NCBI RefSeq assembly: GCF_035917675.1 | Contig: NZ_CP109104.1 | Coordinates: 3,534,001-3,598,000, forward strand | Length of the DNA stretch: 64,000 bases | Reading direction: 5' to 3' | Source: Streptomyces sp. NBC_01775 | Lineage (GTDB): Bacteria > Actinomycetota > Actinomycetes > Streptomycetales > Streptomycetaceae | Shown here: positions 1 through 8,232 of the stretch, in pieces | How the letters are laid out: each line of letters opens with the position of its first letter | Position numbering within the stretch: the stretch's first letter is position 1 | The notes under the pieces: generated by a model | Database searches by the model: none | What the model saw: the letters and a program-made list of their open reading frames with translations, nothing else | Told to the model about the DNA's origin: nothing | Translations under genes and position numbers: made by a program

Positions 1-215
1 GTGCGCTCGTAGGGGTCCTCGCCGCGCAGTCGCGCCCAGTCGGCGTGCGTGTGCGCGAGGGCACCGACAAGGAGCCGCTGCGCTTCGGGCGCGGCTCCGG
101 GCGGTTCGGCGGTCAGCAAGGTGGCGGCATGCAACAGCCTGCCGCCCGCGCCCGCGACGAATGCCTCGAACTCCCGGGCGCGGAGGCGCTCTTGCCGTGC
201 CTGTCGCTCGCGCAC
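1..215 (-). CDS. SigE-family sigma-70 factor, 5' part
   Basis: Cut by the window edge: the gene runs leftwards out of the window and only the first 71 codons are present. The visible N-terminus contains FEAFVAGAGGRLLHAATLL followed by LLVGALAHTHADWARLRGEDPYER, the region 2 start typical of Streptomyces SigE-family (ECF-like, SCO-type) sigma factors, which direct RNA polymerase to specific promoters. The GTG start at 215 is preceded by GGGAGG at a good distance. It lies 43 bases behind the MarR gene on the same strand, so the two may be co-transcribed. Promoter recognition regions (region 4) are outside the window, so its target cannot be discussed. Confidence 0.75.
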   Translation of the reverse strand, partial: MRERQARQERLRAREFEAFVAGAGGRLLHAATLLTAEPPGAAPEAQRLLVGALAHTHADWARLRGEDPYER

Positions 216-258
216 GCCGCCTCCCGCCGCCTATAGGACGGCAGACGCGCTGATCAAA

Positions 259-861
259 TCAAGAGGCGGGAGCGTCCTGACCGCTCGCGGCGGGTGGCTG
301 CGGGGGCTGCGCGAGGCTGGCGGGGTTCAGGCCGAGCATCGCGGTGTTGAACCGGGTCAGCAACTCGCAGAAAGTGCCGCGCTCCTCCGCCGTCCAGCCC
401 TCGGTGATCAGCTCCATCAGCTGGCGCCGGGAGGAGCGGACCTCCTCCAGCCGGGAGTGGCCGCGCGGCGAGAGCTGGAGGACGACGGCGCGGCCGTCCT
501 CCGGGTGGGAGGTCCGCTTGACCAGGCCCGACTCGACCAGCGGTGCGACCTGCCTGGTCACCGTCGAGGAGTCGATGCCCATGCCTGCGGCGAGCGCCTT
601 GACGCCCATCGGACCTTCCTGGTCCAGCCGGTTGAGCAGCAGGTAGGCGGCGCGGTCCATGGAGTTACGGGCCTGGCCGAGGCCGCCGAGCCGGGTCTGT
701 TCGGCGCGGCGCGCGTACACGGCGAGCTGGTGCTGGAGCGCGTCGAGCACCGGGGCCGCTTCGGGTCCTGAGAGGGCACTGCCTTCGGCAGGCACCGCGC
801 GGTCGTCGTCTGTGGTGTCTGTCGTCATGTCCGGGTGCGTGGGCATGGCCGGTGTGCTCAC
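259..861 (-). CDS. MarR-family transcriptional regulator
   Basis: 200-residue winged helix-turn-helix regulator. After a polar, probably disordered N-terminus of about 35 residues, helices for dimerisation (39-80) lead into the wHTH at about 84-132 (MGVKALAAGMGIDSSTVTRQVAPLVESGLVKR) and the beta-hairpin wing carries the family's DGR motif at 122-124. MarR proteins are usually ligand-released repressors of a neighbouring gene. It diverges from ilvA across 210 bases and is followed on the same strand by a sigma factor. The GTG start at 861 has little Shine-Dalgarno support; an ATG at 846 is an alternative. The ligand and target cannot be inferred. Confidence 0.85.
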   Translation of the reverse strand: MSTPAMPTHPDMTTDTTDDDRAVPAEGSALSGPEAAPVLDALQHQLAVYARRAEQTRLGGLGQARNSMDRAAYLLLNRLDQEGPMGVKALAAGMGIDSSTVTRQVAPLVESGLVKRTSHPEDGRAVVLQLSPRGHSRLEEVRSSRRQLMELITEGWTAEERGTFCELLTRFNTAMLGLNPASLAQPPQPPAASGQDAPAS

Positions 862-1059
862 TTCGTCGGTCTGCGGGAGATTTTGGGATTTACGGGTCTT
901 CCGTGAGGTACGGAATCCGGGTGTGGTGGGGCACAGGGTACGCGGAGCGGGCGCAGCACGTACCTAGAGTGCGCAAACCAGTGACCAGAGCTGCCGGGAG
1001 TGAGCGGTGGTACCGGGGTACGGGCCTTACTCGTCCGGCGGGGTCCCCGCGGCTGCTGC

Positions 1060-1071
1060 GAGACTGGCGGC
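1060..1071 (+). promoter_or_regulatory. Probable leaderless -10 box of ilvA
   Basis: GAGACT at 1060-1065 ends six bases before the ATG at 1072, the spacing expected if transcription starts at the start codon. No Shine-Dalgarno sequence stands before the ATG. Inferred from spacing only. Confidence 0.4.
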
Positions 1072-2310
1072 ATGGTCACCAGCACAACGGGAGACACCGC
1101 GGCGTCACTCCCGGTCTCCTTGGACGATGTACGTCTCGCGCACAAGACGCTCTCGGGCGTCGCCCGTACGACCGCGCTGGAGGGCAGCCGTCACCTGTCC
1201 TCGCTGGTGGGCGCGCCCGTGCATCTCAAGTGCGAAAACCTCCAGCGCACCGGCTCGTTCAAGCTGCGCGGCGCCTATGTGCGCATCGCGGGGCTCTCGC
1301 ACGAGGAGCGGCGGCGCGGGGTGGTGGCGGCGAGCGCGGGCAACCACGCGCAGGGCGTCGCGCTGGCGGCCACCTTGCTTGGCGTGGCCTCGACGGTCTT
1401 CATGCCGGTCGGCGCCCCGCTGCCCAAGGTGGCGGCCACCCAGGAGTACGGGGCACGCGTGCGGATGCACGGCCAGGTCGTCGACGAGACGCTGCAGGCC
1501 GCGCGGGAGTACGCGCGGGCCACGGGCGCCGTGTTCATCCACCCCTTCGACCACGCCGACGTGGTGGCGGGCCAGGGCACGGTGGGGCTGGAGCTGCTGG
1601 AACAGTGCCCCGAGGTGCGCACGATCGTGGTGGGCATGGGCGGTGGCGGGCTGATCGCGGGGATCGCGGTCGCGGTCAAGGCGCTGCGCCCCGACATCCG
1701 GCTGGTGGGCGTGCAGGCCGAGGGCGCCGCGGCGTATCCCCCGTCGCTGGCGGCCGGGAAGCCGGTGGCGCTGGACTCGGTCTCGACGATGGCCGACGGG
1801 ATCAAGGTGGGCCTCCCCGGGGACATCCCGTTCGAAATCACTCGCGCTCTTGTGGACGAGGTCCGTACGGTGTCCGAAGACGCCCTCTCCAGCGCGCTGT
1901 TGCTGTGTCTTGAGCGGGCGAAGCTGGTGGTGGAGCCGGCCGGTGCGAGTCCGGTGGCCGCGCTGCTTTCGGAGCCCGGCGCGTTCCGGGGTCCGGTGGC
2001 GGCGGTGCTGTCCGGGGGGAACGTCGATCCACTGGTGCTCCAGCGGACGCTGCGGCACGGAATGGCGGCGGCCGGGCGCTATCTGTCGCTGCGGCTGCGG
2101 CTCTCCGACCGGCCGGGCGCGCTCGCCGCACTGATGGGCGAGTTGTCAGTGGCCGACGCTAACGTCTTGGACGTGAGCCATGTCCGGACCGATCCCCGGC
2201 TCGGGCTCGACGAGGTGGAGGTGGAGTTGCACCTGGAGACGAAGGGGCCCGAGCACTGCGTCGAGGTCGCCTCGTCACTGCGCGCGGCGGGCTACCGGGT
2301 CATGAGCTGA
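1072..2310 (+). CDS. ilvA: Threonine ammonia-lyase (threonine dehydratase) with ACT domain
   Basis: 412-residue fold-type II PLP enzyme that deaminates threonine to 2-oxobutanoate, the first step towards isoleucine and a source of propionyl-CoA. The PLP lysine is K64 in GSFKLRGA; the phosphate-binding glycine loop is GMGGGGLIAG near 190; the last 75 or so residues (RLSDRPGALAALMGEL...) form one ACT domain. The single ACT and the length fit the shorter biodegradative-like actinobacterial form rather than the two-ACT E. coli IlvA. An in-frame start at 1000 is possible, but the ATG at 1072 fits the family N-terminus and follows a -10-like box. Allosteric control by amino acids through the ACT domain is expected from the family. 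Confidence 0.93.
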   Translation: MVTSTTGDTAASLPVSLDDVRLAHKTLSGVARTTALEGSRHLSSLVGAPVHLKCENLQRTGSFKLRGAYVRIAGLSHEERRRGVVAASAGNHAQGVALAATLLGVASTVFMPVGAPLPKVAATQEYGARVRMHGQVVDETLQAAREYARATGAVFIHPFDHADVVAGQGTVGLELLEQCPEVRTIVVGMGGGGLIAGIAVAVKALRPDIRLVGVQAEGAAAYPPSLAAGKPVALDSVSTMADGIKVGLPGDIPFEITRALVDEVRTVSEDALSSALLLCLERAKLVVEPAGASPVAALLSEPGAFRGPVAAVLSGGNVDPLVLQRTLRHGMAAAGRYLSLRLRLSDRPGALAALMGELSVADANVLDVSHVRTDPRLGLDEVEVELHLETKGPEHCVEVASSLRAAGYRVMS

Positions 2311-2355
2311 CGTAGCCGCTGAACGGACGAGTCCGCTGATCAGAGCCCTGCAATA

Positions 2356-2396
2356 ACGCGAGCTATCGCGTATCTCTTGACGCGATACATCGCGTC
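2356..2396. promoter_or_regulatory. Two tandem inverted repeats (operators) before the ABC export operon
   Basis: ACGCGA-4-TCGCGT occupies 2356-2371 and GACGCGAT-2-ATCGCGTC occupies 2379-2396. Both are perfect inverted repeats sharing the half-site CGCGAT/ATCGCG, with centres 24 bp apart. The second overlaps the -35 box described next. The half-site resembles the ATCGCGAT-type sites of PadR/TetR-like repressors of drug exporters, but no such regulator gene is adjacent. Confidence 0.6.
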
Positions 2397-2406
2397 ACCT
2401 CATACT
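2377..2406 (+). promoter_or_regulatory. Promoter of the ABC export operon
   Basis: TTGACG at 2377-2382 and CATACT at 2401-2406 are separated by 18 bases, a plausible sigma-70 (HrdB-type) promoter. The downstream palindrome lies over its -35 box and spacer, so a bound repressor would block polymerase. Confidence 0.55.
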
Positions 2407-2513
2407 GCTTGACGCCGGGCCCCGAGGCCCGTCGCCTCCTGTACATGCCGGAACTGTCCGGCAGATCTAGCATTTTCGTAGCATTCACTCGCCATACCTT
2501 TGGGAGTCCACCA

Positions 2514-3539
2514 ATGCCAGGTGCCATTTACGCCGAGGGTCTGGTGAAGACCTTCGGCGACGTCACGGCTCTGGACGGCGTCGATCTCGACGTTCCCGAA
2601 AGCACCGTGCTGGGCCTGCTGGGGCCGAACGGCGCGGGCAAGACCACTGCGGTCCGGGTACTGACCACGCTCCTCCAGCCCGACAGCGGCCGGGCCGTCG
2701 TCGCGGGGATCGACGTGCTCAAGAACCCCACGGAGGTGCGCCGGTCCATCGGCCTGTCCGGCCAATTCGCCGCCGTGGACGAGTATCTGACGGGCCGTGA
2801 GAATCTCCAGATGGTCGGCCAGCTCTACCAGATGTCCGCGCGCGACGCGAAGAAGCGCGCGGGCGAGCTGCTGGAGCGCTTCAACCTCGCCGACGCGGCC
2901 GACCGTACGGCCAAGACGTACTCGGGCGGCATGCGCCGCCGCCTCGACCTCGCCGCCGCGCTGGTGGTCAGCCCGCCCGTGATGTTCATGGACGAGCCCA
3001 CCACCGGCCTGGACCCGCGCAACAGGCAGCAGCTGTGGGAGGTCATCGAGGAACTGGTCGCCGGTGGCACGACGTTGCTGCTGACCACCCAGTATCTGGA
3101 GGAGGCCGACCGCCTCGCGCACGACATCGCGGTCGTCGACCACGGCAAGGTCATCGCGCGCGGCACCTCCGACCAGCTCAAGGCCCAGACGGGCGGCGAG
3201 CGCATCGAGGTCGTCGTCCACGAGCGCGAGCACATCGGCGCGGCCCGCGAGATCCTCGATCGCCACGGCCTGCACGGGACGGCGCAGGGGGGCTGCACCG
3301 TCGAGGAGCACACCCGCAAGCTGACCGTCCCCGTCGCCGGCGGCGCCAAGCTGCTGGCCGAGGTCATCAGGGAGCTGGACACCCGGGGCATCGAGATCGA
3401 CGACATCGGCCTGCGCCGCCCCACCCTCGACGACGTCTTCATCTCCCTGACGGGCCACGCGGCCGAGGACGAGCCCAAGTCGAAGTCCGAGACCGCCAAG
3501 GACGACGCCGACACCGACACCGCGGAGACAGCGAAGTGA
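2514..3539 (+). CDS. DrrA-like ABC transporter ATP-binding protein
   Basis: 341-residue ATPase of the daunorubicin-resistance (DrrA) type; it powers export through the membrane protein encoded next. Walker A is GPNGAGKTT at 38-46, the signature YSGGMRRRLDLA follows near 136 and Walker B with MDEPTTGLD near 160; the C-terminal extension of about 110 residues, ending in the DDVFISLTG motif, is characteristic of DrrA proteins. A final acidic/lysine-rich tail (DEPKSKSETAKDD) is variable. The ATG at 2514 matches the family start (PGAIYAEGLVKTFG); a TTG at 2409 would add 35 residues without homology. The stop overlaps the permease start (GTGA), indicating translational coupling. The transported compound is unknown. 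Confidence 0.92.
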   Translation: MPGAIYAEGLVKTFGDVTALDGVDLDVPESTVLGLLGPNGAGKTTAVRVLTTLLQPDSGRAVVAGIDVLKNPTEVRRSIGLSGQFAAVDEYLTGRENLQMVGQLYQMSARDAKKRAGELLERFNLADAADRTAKTYSGGMRRRLDLAAALVVSPPVMFMDEPTTGLDPRNRQQLWEVIEELVAGGTTLLLTTQYLEEADRLAHDIAVVDHGKVIARGTSDQLKAQTGGERIEVVVHEREHIGAAREILDRHGLHGTAQGGCTVEEHTRKLTVPVAGGAKLLAEVIRELDTRGIEIDDIGLRRPTLDDVFISLTGHAAEDEPKSKSETAKDDADTDTAETAK

Positions 3540-4399
3540 GCGCCACCACCAGACCAGCGCCGACGAGCGCGGCCCCCAGCGGTCGCGGCGGCTTCGCCCA
3601 GTCCGTCACCGACTCCCTGGTGATGGCCAAGCGCAACCTCATCCGCATGGTGCGCATCCCCGAGGTCGTCATCTTCGGCCTCATCCAGCCGATCATGTTC
3701 GTGGTGCTGTTCAGCTACGTCTTCGGCGGCTCGATCAAGGTCCCCGGAGCGGGCACCGACGCCGGGGCCTATCGCCAGTTCCTGATGGCGGGCATCTTCG
3801 CGCAGACCGTCACCTTCGCCACGGCGGGTGCGGGCGCGGGCATCGCGGAGGACATGCACAAGGGCCTCATCGACCGCTTCAGGTCCCTGCCCATGACCCG
3901 GGGCGCGGTCCTGACGGGGCGCACGCTCGCCGACCTCGTGCAGACGGCGCTGACACTGGTCGTCCTCGCCATCGTCGCCGCGATCGTCGGCTGGCGGGCG
4001 CACGACGGCATCCTCAACGCGCTGGCCGGCTTCGGGCTGCTGTTGCTGCTCGGATACGCCTTCACGTGGATCGGCGCGCTGATCGGGCTGACGGTACGGA
4101 CGCCCGAGGCGGCCACCTCCGGCGGGCTGATCTGGCTGTTCCCGCTGACGTTCATCTCCGTCGCGTTCGTGCCCTCGCAGAACATGCCGGCGTTCTTGCA
4201 GCACGTCGCGGAATGGAACCCCTTCAGCGCGACGGTGGTCGCCTGCCGCGACCTGTTCGGCAACCTCCCGCCCCACTACCCCGTCCCCGACGCCTGGCCG
4301 ATGCAGCACCCGGCGCTGGCCTCGCTGATCTGGTCCGTGGCGATCGTCTTGGTGTTCCGCACGCTCGCGGTACGCAAGTACCGGTCGGCGACGGTCTGA
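3536..4399 (+). CDS. DrrB-like ABC-2 transporter permease
   Basis: 287-residue integral membrane protein of the ABC-2 family, partner of the preceding ATPase. After about 30 soluble residues there are six hydrophobic segments, beginning with EVVIFGLIQPIMFVVLFSYVFGG, and a conserved GIFAQTVTFATAGAGAGIAEDMHKGLIDRF-type loop containing the amphipathic coupling region. It begins with a GTG that overlaps the ATPase stop by four bases. The pair likely exports a hydrophobic compound or drug; the substrate cannot be told. The gene ends at a strong hairpin shared with the convergent phosphatase. Confidence 0.9.
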   Translation: MSATTRPAPTSAAPSGRGGFAQSVTDSLVMAKRNLIRMVRIPEVVIFGLIQPIMFVVLFSYVFGGSIKVPGAGTDAGAYRQFLMAGIFAQTVTFATAGAGAGIAEDMHKGLIDRFRSLPMTRGAVLTGRTLADLVQTALTLVVLAIVAAIVGWRAHDGILNALAGFGLLLLLGYAFTWIGALIGLTVRTPEAATSGGLIWLFPLTFISVAFVPSQNMPAFLQHVAEWNPFSATVVACRDLFGNLPPHYPVPDAWPMQHPALASLIWSVAIVLVFRTLAVRKYRSATV

Positions 4400-4434
4400 G
4401 CGCTCACGCTCAGGCGTCGCGCCGGGGGCACCTC

Positions 4435-4463
4435 CCGGACGGGCTCAATTCGAGCCCGTCCGG
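4435..4463. terminator. Bidirectional terminator between permease and phosphatase genes
   Basis: A perfect 12-bp stem (4435-4446 with 4452-4463) encloses a 5-base loop between two convergent genes. It lacks a U-tract, as usual in Streptomyces. Confidence 0.75.
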
Positions 4464-4486
4464 CGCTTGAGCACGAAAAGGGGAGC

Positions 4487-5875
4487 TCAGCGCAGCCGCA
4501 GGGCCCCGGTCACCGTCCCGAAGAGGTCGGTCTGGTCGGTGACGCCCCTGACCCGGTCGGAGGCGGGCCCCATGCCGGCTATGCGGACCTGCGTCCCCGT
4601 GTGCTCCTGGTCCTCGGCGGGGTCGTTGTTGGAGTAGCTGACCTGGAGCGGCTGCCCCTCGTCGGTGACGAGCGTCGAGGACCGCCCCGCCGGCTTCGCG
4701 TCGACGGGCACGATCTGGCTGGCGTGCCCGTGATCGGCGGTGGTCACCACGAGCGTGTCGGGGTGCTTCTTGGCGTAGTCCTGGGCGACCTTCACCGCGC
4801 GGTCGAACGCCGCCGTCTCCCCGATCTGCCCGCAGGGGTCCGCCGCGTGGTCCTGCTTGTCGATCGAGGCGCCCTCGACCTGGAGGAAGAAGCCCTTGCC
4901 GGACTTCTTCGCCCGCTGCTTGGCCTCCAGCAGGTCGATGGCCTTGCTGGTCTGCTGGGCCAGAGCAGGCGTGGTGGCGGGGCGTTCGGGGTTGCTGGTG
5001 GTGCAGCGCTGGGGGTCGGTACCGCCCTTGGCGGCCTTCTTGCCGGTCCACTCGACCGGCACCGTCTCGGGCGCGAACAGCCCGAGCAGCGGCTGGTCCG
5101 GCCGCGCCGAGGCGAGCCCCTTCTTGTCCGTCACCAGCCGGTAGCCGGCCTGCTCGGCCTGCTCGGTGACGGTCTTGCCCTTGTACCGGCCCTCGCTGAT
5201 CTTCTGGTCGAAGCGGGCCTTGCCGCCGCCCATGAGGACGTCCGCGCCGGTGGTGACGGTCTGCTCGGCGATGGAGCCCTCGCCGCCCTTGCCGAGCGTG
5301 TCCTCCGGGCACGTCTTCATGTCCTCGGGGCCCTGACAGTCACGATCGGTGACGTGCGCGTTCTGCACGGCGGGCGTGGCGTCGGTCAGCTCGGCCGTGG
5401 TGACGTCGCCGGTGGCCAGCCCCTTCTTCTTGGCCAGCTCCAGCATGGTCGGCTTCGGCTTGCCGGTGCCGGTGTGGGTCTTGGAGATGCGTCCATTCAC
5501 CGTCTTGTACCCGGTGGCCCAGCCGGTGCCGCTGGCCGCCGAGTCGGTGACGTAGTCGGGCTTGCCCTTCTCGTCGACCGCGTAGGTGGTGTAGGCGCCG
5601 GTGGCGGGGAATCTGTCCATGTTCAGCCGGCCGTTGGCGCCCGCGGTGTAGTCCCGGGCGAGCGTGATCTCCGAGTCGCCCATGCCGTCGCCGATGAGCA
5701 CGATGACGTTCTTGGCACGGTGGCCGCTCTTGGCCGTCGCGAGGTCCTGCCCGCCCCCGGGGCCGGCGTACGCGAAGGTCGGCACGGCGACCCCCGCGAC
5801 CAGGACGGCGGCGGTGCCCCAAGCCAGCCTGCGGCGAGTGGTGCGGGAGAGACGCTGAGCGTGTGGCGTGGGCAT
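4487..5875 (-). CDS. Secreted alkaline phosphatase (PhoA family)
   Basis: 462-residue phosphomonoesterase that releases inorganic phosphate outside the cell. Key residues are visible: the metal aspartate in VLIGDGMGD (about D63), the catalytic serine in DSAASGTG (S112) and the late TTADHGHASQ metal-binding histidines. The N-terminus (RTTRRRLAWG followed by a hydrophobic stretch and AYA) reads as a twin-arginine-type signal peptide cleaved near residue 37. The ATG at 5875 has GGAGG upstream; a longer start at 5944 would spoil the signal peptide. Phosphate-starvation control by PhoP is expected for the family, but I could not identify a convincing PHO box. Confidence 0.92.
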   Translation of the reverse strand: MPTPHAQRLSRTTRRRLAWGTAAVLVAGVAVPTFAYAGPGGGQDLATAKSGHRAKNVIVLIGDGMGDSEITLARDYTAGANGRLNMDRFPATGAYTTYAVDEKGKPDYVTDSAASGTGWATGYKTVNGRISKTHTGTGKPKPTMLELAKKKGLATGDVTTAELTDATPAVQNAHVTDRDCQGPEDMKTCPEDTLGKGGEGSIAEQTVTTGADVLMGGGKARFDQKISEGRYKGKTVTEQAEQAGYRLVTDKKGLASARPDQPLLGLFAPETVPVEWTGKKAAKGGTDPQRCTTSNPERPATTPALAQQTSKAIDLLEAKQRAKKSGKGFFLQVEGASIDKQDHAADPCGQIGETAAFDRAVKVAQDYAKKHPDTLVVTTADHGHASQIVPVDAKPAGRSSTLVTDEGQPLQVSYSNNDPAEDQEHTGTQVRIAGMGPASDRVRGVTDQTDLFGTVTGALRLR

Positions 5876-6013
5876 GTGCGGTTCCTCCGGTGCGAGCGGT
5901 GATCCCTCGGGTCGGAGCCAAGCCGAACAGTTTGCCCTGTACATCCAATGCTGTGCGGGTGTCGTTCAGGTGCTGCGCCGGTGTACTCCGCGTGCACCGG
6001 CCCGCGGCCGAGA

Positions 6014-6053
6014 ACGGCGGGCGGCCCGCGCCGGAGCGCGGGCCGCCCGCCGT
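6014..6053 (-). terminator. Very strong terminator of greA
   Basis: Perfect 18-bp GC-rich stem (6014-6031 with 6036-6053) and a 4-base loop, about 135 bases after the greA stop and ahead of the phosphatase promoter region. Confidence 0.8.
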
Positions 6054-6081
6054 GGAGCCTGTGGCCGAAGTTGCGTCCGAA

Positions 6082-6108
6082 GGGGCGCGGGGAACCGCGC
6101 GACCAGCC
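6082..6108. repeat. Streptomyces-type intergenic repeat fragment
   Basis: The motif GGGGCGCGGGGAACCGCGCG followed by ACCAGCC is, from memory, a recurrent extragenic element in Streptomyces genomes. It contains the dyad GCGCGG/CCGCGC. Its role is unknown. Confidence 0.4.
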
Positions 6109-6188
6109 TGGGGGCACCTCCCTGCTCGAAGAGCTTGGAGGAACAGCCGCGGACGAACGACGGCACGCCGCGGCACTTTCCCGGGCGT

Positions 6189-6686
6189 TCAGCCCCGGTA
6201 AGGCTTGGCCTGGAGGATCCGTACGGCCGCCATCTTGCCGTTCGGCAGCTCGTACTCCGCGTCCTGGCCGACCTTCTTGCCCATCACGCCGGAGCCCAGC
6301 GGTGACTGCGGGGAGTAGGTCTCGACCTCCGCGCTGGCGTACTCGCGCGATGCCAGAAGGAAGGTGATGGTGTCGTCCTCGTCGCCGTCGAAGGCGATCG
6401 TGACGACCATGCCGGGTTCCACCACACCGTCGTCCGCCGGGGCCTCACCGACCTTGGCGTTCTCCAAGAGCTGCTGGAGCTGGCGGATCCGCAGCTCCTG
6501 CTTGCCCTGCTCCTCCTTGGCCGCGTGGTACCCGCCGTTCTCGCGGAGGTCGCCCTCTTCACGAGCCGCCTCGATCTTCTTGGAGATCTCGGTACGTGCA
6601 GGACCCGACAGGTACTCCAGCTCGGCCTTGAGCTGGTGATACGCCTCCTGGGTCAGCCAGGTGACGTTGTCGCTGGTCTGGGTCAC
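6189..6686 (-). CDS. greA: Transcription elongation factor GreA
   Basis: 165-residue factor that enters the RNA polymerase secondary channel and stimulates cleavage of backtracked transcripts. Residues 1-80 form the expected antiparallel coiled coil with the acidic tip EEGDLRENGGYHAAKEE; the C-terminal FKBP-like domain ends with QSPLGSGVMGKKVGQDAEY and the LPNG turn, as in actinobacterial GreA. The ATG has GGAG upstream. In Streptomyces, as I recall, greA normally sits beside the DUF4307 gene and mca; here those genes are about 15-17 kb away (see findings). Confidence 0.96.
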   Translation of the reverse strand: MTQTSDNVTWLTQEAYHQLKAELEYLSGPARTEISKKIEAAREEGDLRENGGYHAAKEEQGKQELRIRQLQQLLENAKVGEAPADDGVVEPGMVVTIAFDGDEDDTITFLLASREYASAEVETYSPQSPLGSGVMGKKVGQDAEYELPNGKMAAVRILQAKPYRG

Positions 6687-7098
6687 AGGTGCTCCTCGTC
6701 GGTACTGGGAATCAACAGCAAATGCAGGAAACGCCCTACCAAGAAGGCTGCGCCTTCACAGGTGGGCGAAACCACGAGCTTAACAATTTCGGCGGAAAAG
6801 GGAAGAAGCCCATGGCGCCGCTCCAGGTCAGAGCGCCGCGCGGCCCGGGGCGGCTCCGCCGCGCGGCCCTCGTCCCGGGCCTTGTCCCGGCGCACGCCCG
6901 GCGCCGTCCGGACACCCGCCCCGCACCCGCCGGACACATCCACCCGGCACGGGCGCGGCACGCGCGGCACCCCCGGGTCCGGGCACGGCGCCCCGGCGCG
7001 CGCGGGGCCCAGGATCCGCGCTCGGCGTTCACACCCGGTGCGGGCGTGTCAGCGGTGGACGGCCTTGGCGAGGGAGCCCGTCAGTCGGCGGGAGCCCG
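6687..7098. other. Intergenic region upstream of greA
   Basis: 412 bases. The part next to greA is less GC-rich and should hold its promoter, although no single -35/-10 pair stands out. The rest is very GC-rich, with short dyads that may terminate the lipoprotein transcript, and half of an 18-bp tandem duplication at its right end. No gene is supported. Confidence 0.5.
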
Positions 7099-7107
7099 TC
7101 AGTCGGC
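7072..7107 (-). repeat. 18-bp tandem duplication spanning a stop codon
   Basis: GGGAGCCCGTCAGTCGGC occurs twice in tandem (7072-7089 and 7090-7107). Read on the minus strand, each copy contains Ala-Asp-stop, so the stop codon of the lipoprotein gene is duplicated in frame 18 bases further on. Confidence 0.85.
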
Positions 7108-8232
7108 CCAGATCTCGCGGTAAGCCTGACGGTAGCCCTCGGAGTCCCAGGACAGCGCGCCGCCGCTGTTGGCGGCGGTCGAAATGTGGACGGGAGCGAC
7201 GTATCCACTGGCCGGCCGGTCGGTGAAGGCGCGGTTGAACTCGTCGACGATCTGCCAGCCCTGCTCGGAGAGAGGCTCGGGCACGGTGGCTGCCTGGAAC
7301 TGCTTGCCGTTGACGCGCTCGAAGGCCGACGGGTCACCGTCACCGGCGCCGATGTTGAAGGGGGCGCTGGTGCCCTCCTTGCCCGCGGCGCGCAGCGCGG
7401 GGGCGGCATGGCCGAAGTACAGGTCGTTGATGGCGGCCGAGTAGGTCCACTTGTCGCCGAAGCGGGAGAGCAGGGCGCGGACTTCCTTGGTGGAGCGGGA
7501 GTTGGCTTTGGGGATGGGGAGGTTCTTGTAGCTCAGCAGCTTCACGTCGGAGCAGGTGGCGAGCCGCTTCTTGATCAGGTCGGACTTGTGCTTGGCGAAC
7601 GGTGCCGTGGCGTCGGTGAACAGCACGACGCCCGCGCGGCCCTTGGAGCGGGCGATGATCCAGTCGGCGCTGATGCTCGCGACATCCTCCACCCTGGAGG
7701 TGATGTTGCTGAAGAGCTCCGGTTGTCTGCTGGGGCCGGGGTCCGGGATGGCGTGCCAGCCGATCACCGGGATGCCGAGCTTCTTGGCCTTCTTGACCTG
7801 CGCGGAGGCGGTTTTGGGGTCGAATGCGGCGGCGACGATGCCGTCCGGCTTGAGTTTGAGGGCCTTGTCGAAGGCGGCCCGGTAACCGGCGGGGGTGCCC
7901 TTGCCGTTCAGGGTGCGGGCCTTCCATCCGACGACCTTGGAGGCTTCCTGGACGCCCTGGGCGACCCCGGTGGGGCCCGGATTGCTCAGGGTCTGGGAGA
8001 TGAAGACGATGCTCTTGTTCCGGACAGCCTTGGGCCCCGAGGTGGGCCCGGTCCAGGGGGCGTCGACGTCTTCGGCCCTCTTCACGGACTCCTTGGCCTT
8101 GGCAAGGGCGGTGGGGCACCCGGGCTTGGCGGGCCTCTTGTCGGACGCGGCGGTGTCGGATTCGCAGCCGGCGGCGGTGGCCACGGTCAGGAGCGCGGCG
8201 GCTATCGCGACCGCCTTGCGGGTGGGGTACAC
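7099..8232 (-). CDS. Sugar-type substrate-binding lipoprotein
   Basis: 377-residue periplasmic-binding-protein type I (RbsB-like, Peripla_BP_4). The signal peptide ends in a lipobox, ATAAGC, with Cys23 as the lipidated residue, so the protein is tethered outside the membrane. The core reads as two Rossmann-like lobes (IVFISQTLSNPGPTGVAQGVQEA...; KPDGIVAAAFDP; GIPVIGWHAIP). It starts at GTG 8232 with GGAG six bases upstream. No ABC ATPase or permease lies nearby, so it is an orphan: it may serve a distant transporter or act as a sensor. The neighbouring divergent conservon kinase also senses an extracytoplasmic ligand, but a link is only speculation. Confidence 0.85.
   Translation of the reverse strand: MYPTRKAVAIAAALLTVATAAGCESDTAASDKRPAKPGCPTALAKAKESVKRAEDVDAPWTGPTSGPKAVRNKSIVFISQTLSNPGPTGVAQGVQEASKVVGWKARTLNGKGTPAGYRAAFDKALKLKPDGIVAAAFDPKTASAQVKKAKKLGIPVIGWHAIPDPGPSRQPELFSNITSRVEDVASISADWIIARSKGRAGVVLFTDATAPFAKHKSDLIKKRLATCSDVKLLSYKNLPIPKANSRSTKEVRALLSRFGDKWTYSAAINDLYFGHAAPALRAAGKEGTSAPFNIGAGDGDPSAFERVNGKQFQAATVPEPLSEQGWQIVDEFNRAFTDRPASGYVAPVHISTAANSGGALSWDSEGYRQAYREIWAD

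Larger units (their letters stand above)
5876..6188. other. Intergenic region, phosphatase to greA
   Basis: 313 bases without a gene. It holds the phosphatase leader and promoter region, the greA terminator at 6014-6053 and a short repeat at 6082-6108. Confidence 0.6.

Noticed and set aside
3035..4399. Extended permease frame beginning inside the ABC ATPase gene
   Set aside because: The N-terminal part is arginine-rich shadow; the real permease begins at GTG 3536.
5880..6000. PHO box in the phosphatase promoter
   Set aside because: GTTCAGG/GTTCGGC-like strings exist but no two GTTCACC-type direct repeats at 11-bp spacing, so I do not call it.
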